In this document: piece after piece, positions 41,031 to 43,792 of the stretch | Layout: each line of letters starts with the position of its first letter | Numbering within the stretch: the stretch's first letter is position 1 | Source of the DNA: Saprospiraceae bacterium | GTDB taxonomy: Bacteria; Bacteroidota; Bacteroidia; Chitinophagales; Saprospiraceae | NCBI GenBank assembly: GCA_021604865.1 | Contig: BQJU01000059.1 | Span: 1-43,792 of the forward strand | DNA length: 43,792 nt | Reading direction: 5' to 3' | The notes under the pieces: generated by a model | Told to the model about the DNA's origin: nothing | The model's database searches: none | What the model saw: the letters and a program-made list of their open reading frames with translations, nothing else | Made by a program: the position numbers and the translations under genes

Positions 41031-42533
41031 ATGGCTTCATTTTTAAAGAAAAGTAAAATGTTAAAAAAACTGCTCATTTTCAGTCTGACTATTTTGTCTG
41101 CACAGATGGTTTGGACTCAGAATCAGGACTTTATCCGTTATGTAGAAAAATATAAGGATATCGCTATCCAGGAGATGGAACGGGCGGGGATTCCTGCAAG
41201 TATCAAACTGGCGCAGGGTATCCTTGAATCCAATGCCGGCAAGAGTGAATTGGCTCGCAAAGGCAATAATCACTTTGGCATCAAGTGTGGCAATGATTGG
41301 AAAGGTAAAAAAGTATTCCGCAAGGATGATGATTATAACGAGGAGGGCCAACTTGTCGAATCGTGTTTCCGCTCCTACAAATCAGTGGATGCCTGTTATG
41401 TCGCCCATTCCGAATTTCTTCGGGACCCAAAAAAGGCCTACCGTTATGGCTTCCTGTTTCGCCTGAATCCCAGGGATTACAAACGTTGGGCCATTGGATT
41501 GAAACAAGCGGGATACGCTACCAGTGCGACCTATTCCGAAAAGCTGATTGACTTGATCGAACTGTATGAACTGCACAAATACGATGACATGTCGACTATT
41601 GATCTGGAAACGCCAGCTTCGGAAATCGTAGCGGGTATCCTGACCAATAACGATGTAAAATACGTCAGATCAGAATCGAATGAAACGCTGGCAGATATTG
41701 CACGCCGCACGGATGTGGCTTTGCGCAATTTATTGAAATACAACGAACTGTCAACCGACGCCAATCAGAAACTTGCCGAAGGGGAACAAATCTATATTCA
41801 GCCCAAACGCAATGCCTATCGGGGCAAAGAACAATATCACTACGTAGAAAAGGGGCAGAATATGCTTTATATTTCTCAACGTTATGGCGTAAAAGTATCT
41901 AAGTTGTACCACCGCAACCGGATGCCTGACAATACCCAGCCAGCACCTAATGAGCGCATAAAACTGCGGGGCTGTAAGGTCAAGACCAGTCCCAAATTGA
42001 TGAGAGATTATAAAGAATCTGACGAACCACCAATGCCGGAATTGATCCTGGACGAAACAGATGAGGGGGAAATGGAAATGGAAACAGAACCGGAAACACC
42101 AATAGAGCCGGAGATTCCTATAACGACACCAAAACCTCCAGTGTTGGAGCCTGGAAAAAAACCGGAATTTCCGGAGTCAAAACCCAAAGACCCTTCTACC
42201 ATCCCGGAAAAGATAGAGGTAGATCCACTTCCAACGGAAAAACCGAAGCCGCCGGTAACCACTCCGCCACCGCCAAAGCCGGAAACACCAAACCCGGATG
42301 TGCCCATTAATAATGAACCCGATTTTCCGGAAACACCTATACCCGAGGTAGAAAATCCGGTGACGCCAACACCAACACCACCGGCTACTACGGAGACCTT
42401 CCACGTGGTAGAAAAGGGTGATACCTTGTATAATATCTCCAGGCGTTACAATACAACTGTGGATTTGATCAAATCACTGAATGGTTTGACAGATAATACG
42501 ATCCGGTTGGGCATGCGCCTGAAGGTAAAGTAG
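41031..42533 (+). CDS. LysM protein with N-acetylglucosaminidase domain
   Basis: A 500-residue cell-wall hydrolase. ATG 41031 is chosen because AGGAG lies 5 bp before it; ATG 41058 is the alternative. The signal peptide is KLLIFSLTILSAQMVWTQ. A glucosaminidase domain (about 25-165) has IKLAQGILESNAGKSELARK and GNNHFGIKCG, with the catalytic Glu in LES. Two LysM repeats follow (about 205-310). Then comes a long Pro/Thr/Glu-rich linker (about 330-450), probably spanning the wall or periplasm, and a third LysM at the C-terminus (FHVVEKGDTLYNISRRYNTT). It should bind and trim peptidoglycan, perhaps in cell separation or growth. Confidence 0.9.
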   Translation: MASFLKKSKMLKKLLIFSLTILSAQMVWTQNQDFIRYVEKYKDIAIQEMERAGIPASIKLAQGILESNAGKSELARKGNNHFGIKCGNDWKGKKVFRKDDDYNEEGQLVESCFRSYKSVDACYVAHSEFLRDPKKAYRYGFLFRLNPRDYKRWAIGLKQAGYATSATYSEKLIDLIELYELHKYDDMSTIDLETPASEIVAGILTNNDVKYVRSESNETLADIARRTDVALRNLLKYNELSTDANQKLAEGEQIYIQPKRNAYRGKEQYHYVEKGQNMLYISQRYGVKVSKLYHRNRMPDNTQPAPNERIKLRGCKVKTSPKLMRDYKESDEPPMPELILDETDEGEMEMETEPETPIEPEIPITTPKPPVLEPGKKPEFPESKPKDPSTIPEKIEVDPLPTEKPKPPVTTPPPPKPETPNPDVPINNEPDFPETPIPEVENPVTPTPTPPATTETFHVVEKGDTLYNISRRYNTTVDLIKSLNGLTDNTIRLGMRLKVK

Positions 42534-42559
42534 TTTCAAAAGTTGCTAGCACAATCAGC

Positions 42560-42604
42560 CGGAAAGGTAGACAATGGGAAAGTGAATTTTTGCCTACCTT
42601 TCCG
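42560..42604 (+). terminator. Terminator after the LysM gene
   Basis: The perfect 11-bp stem CGGAAAGGTAG / CTACCTTTCCG with a 23-base loop is followed by TTTGATTT, 27 bp after the stop codon. Confidence 0.6.
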
Positions 42605-42636
42605 TTTGATTTAAGAATTATTACAATTGATGACCC

Positions 42637-43374
42637 ATGAGAAAAATACTACTCTTTTTGTTGCTAATGTTTGCAGCTAATTTTATTCAAGCCCAAGGTT
42701 ATGCTTTTGGCGTGAAAGGTGGATTGACCATTGGCACACAAAATTGGTCGGGCCTGGAACAGGATCCACTAGTAAAATACCACGGAATAGCCTTTATTGA
42801 GTCCTTGAGTGACGATAATGAATTTGCCATATTTGCACAATTGGGTTACCACATCAAGGGCAGTGCTCAGCGCAATCGGCGTTTTACCAGTGTCATAACC
42901 GGTAATATCGTTCAGCCTAAAGCCAAGGAATTTCTGTTCAATAACCTATCGCTGACACTTGGCGGCAAACAAAAGTTCAACTTTTCTGGTAGCACCAAGG
43001 TATATTATGGCTTTGGCATCCGGTTGGATTATACCCTGAGTACTAACCTGGATGAATACACCGATTTCAACCTTCGCAATCCCGCCTATGCCATTTATCC
43101 ATTTGATGAGCCAACCTTTATCAATGAATTCAATTATGGGGTATATCTAGGCGGCGGTTTTGAAATTCCTTTTGGTGAATTGACGGGTATGGTTCTGGAA
43201 TTTTCGGTTAATCCCGATTTTTCGCTTCAATACCGACAGCCACCTATCCCAAATGTTACCGATCCTTATACCGGTAACGAGCGTACCCTTCAGGAGCGCA
43301 AAATTCGAAATCTCACCTTCGAAGTGACGGCGGGCTTTCGTTTCCTGAACAAAATTGAATACATTGATGAATAA
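42637..43374 (+). CDS. Outer-membrane beta-barrel protein (PorT-like)
   Basis: A 245-residue protein with a signal peptide (RKILLFLLLMFAANFIQAQ) and the opening YAFGVKGGLTIGTQNW, the typical first strand of small Bacteroidota outer-membrane barrels (PF13568 type). Further strands include FAIFAQLGYHIKGSA, KVYYGFGIRLDYTLS, YGVYLGGGFEIPFG and the final LTFEVTAGFRF with an aromatic end. It lies just upstream of the LPS transport ATPase gene, which fits an envelope function, but a role in LPS export is not shown. PorT proper belongs to T9SS; this may simply be a relative. Confidence 0.75.
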   Translation: MRKILLFLLLMFAANFIQAQGYAFGVKGGLTIGTQNWSGLEQDPLVKYHGIAFIESLSDDNEFAIFAQLGYHIKGSAQRNRRFTSVITGNIVQPKAKEFLFNNLSLTLGGKQKFNFSGSTKVYYGFGIRLDYTLSTNLDEYTDFNLRNPAYAIYPFDEPTFINEFNYGVYLGGGFEIPFGELTGMVLEFSVNPDFSLQYRQPPIPNVTDPYTGNERTLQERKIRNLTFEVTAGFRFLNKIEYIDE

Positions 43375-43422
43375 CCTTTATACAAAAGGGGTTCTACACA
43401 ACCATTCTATAAATTATAGCGG

Positions 43423-43792
43423 ATGAAACTTTGGTGCCAGAATTTGGTAAAAATATATGGTCGCAGGAAAGTAGTAGTAGACGTCTCTTTGGAGGTTAAC
43501 CAGGGGGAGATCGTGGGTTTGTTGGGTCCCAATGGAGCAGGCAAAACAACGACTTTTTATATGGTGGTGGGTTTTATAAAGCCCAATGGTGGTTCTGTAT
43601 TTCTCAATGACACGGAAATTACGTCCCTACCCATGTATAAACGGGCAAAAAAGGGGATCGGTTATCTGCCACAAGAGCCTTCTGTTTTTCGCAAATTAAG
43701 TGTGGAAGACAACATCACGGCAGTATTGGAAATGCGCAAGGATCTATCCAAGGAAGCCCAGGAGGAAAAGCTGGAATCCCTGATTGATGAAT
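43423..43792 (+). CDS. lptB: LPS export ABC transporter ATPase LptB (partial)
   Basis: The N-terminal 123 residues of LptB, running off the right edge. LptB powers extraction of lipopolysaccharide from the inner membrane by LptFG. The ATG at 43423 begins [20 protein letters not shown]. Walker A is [16 protein letters not shown], and the Q-loop region reads [20 protein letters not shown], the LptB-specific sequence. The signature motif and Walker B lie beyond the window. It starts 48 bp after the barrel gene. Confidence 0.92.
   Translation, partial: MKLWCQNLVKIYGRRKVVVDVSLEVNQGEIVGLLGPNGAGKTTTFYMVVGFIKPNGGSVFLNDTEITSLPMYKRAKKGIGYLPQEPSVFRKLSVEDNITAVLEMRKDLSKEAQEEKLESLIDE

Overview
The window looks like chromosome of a Bacteroidota bacterium, most likely of the Saprospiria/Lewinella type. 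The signs are: Bacteroidota promoters (TTTG, about 19-20 bases, TAnnTTTG); few Shine-Dalgarno sequences; a type IX secretion C-terminal sorting domain; a DUF5723 outer-membrane protein; TPR/helix-turn-helix regulators; and a LysM glucosaminidase protein next to an OmpA-like barrel and lptB. The left two thirds are accessory and AT-rich. The right end (about 35.9-43.8 kb) reads as housekeeping or core chromosome.

Region 1 (0.3-6 kb). Two flavin amine oxidases on the + strand converge on a minus-strand pair: a methyltransferase-like gene and a protein joining an N-terminal TIR domain to a complete biotin carboxyl carrier domain. The TIR-BCCP fusion is the most unusual object in the window. A periplasmic SIMPL protein follows.

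Region 2 (6.2-21.4 kb) is a defence island. It starts with an AbiEi/AbiEii-like type IV toxin-antitoxin pair. A long minus-strand type I restriction locus follows, in transcription order: half-size hsdS, hsdM, rhuM-like, Abi_2 (HEPN), full hsdS, a truncated small ORF, a RAYT transposase with REP-like palindromes, DUF3800, hsdR and a YgjP-type metallopeptidase. A promoter and a terminator between hsdR and the DUF3800 gene outline a possible small RNA. Divergent from the hsd operon is a three-gene cassette of unknown function: one membrane-anchored protein and two tandem 110-residue paralogues. The two start codons of this divergent pair are each abutted by the same 13-bp palindrome.

Region 3 (21.5-35.7 kb) opens with gene remnants and a 60-bp palindromic repeat that has a longer 286-bp relative at 28.8 kb. 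A two-gene operon (VAO-type flavin oxidase and ATP-grasp ligase) resembles a minimal biosynthetic cluster. A membrane TPR/HTH regulator follows. Both the operon before it and the genes after it carry the same 11-bp-spaced TGTCMC direct repeat at nearly the same distance from a CATTTGTA box. Further on are secreted or surface proteins: a coiled-coil fibre-like protein, a 1263-residue GDPD-like phosphodiesterase with a LamG-like tail, a T9SS-sorted beta-rich protein and a small outer-membrane protein.

Region 4 (35.8-43.8 kb) holds tRNA-Met(CAT), next to a three-copy 11-bp direct repeat and a possible relic ORF. It continues with a DUF5723 protein, a lipoprotein, a Pycsar-effector-type membrane protein whose HD phosphohydrolase domain has lost its HD dyad, a LysM/glucosaminidase protein, an outer-membrane barrel and the start of lptB, which runs off the end.

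All assignments come from reading motifs by eye; no database search was run.
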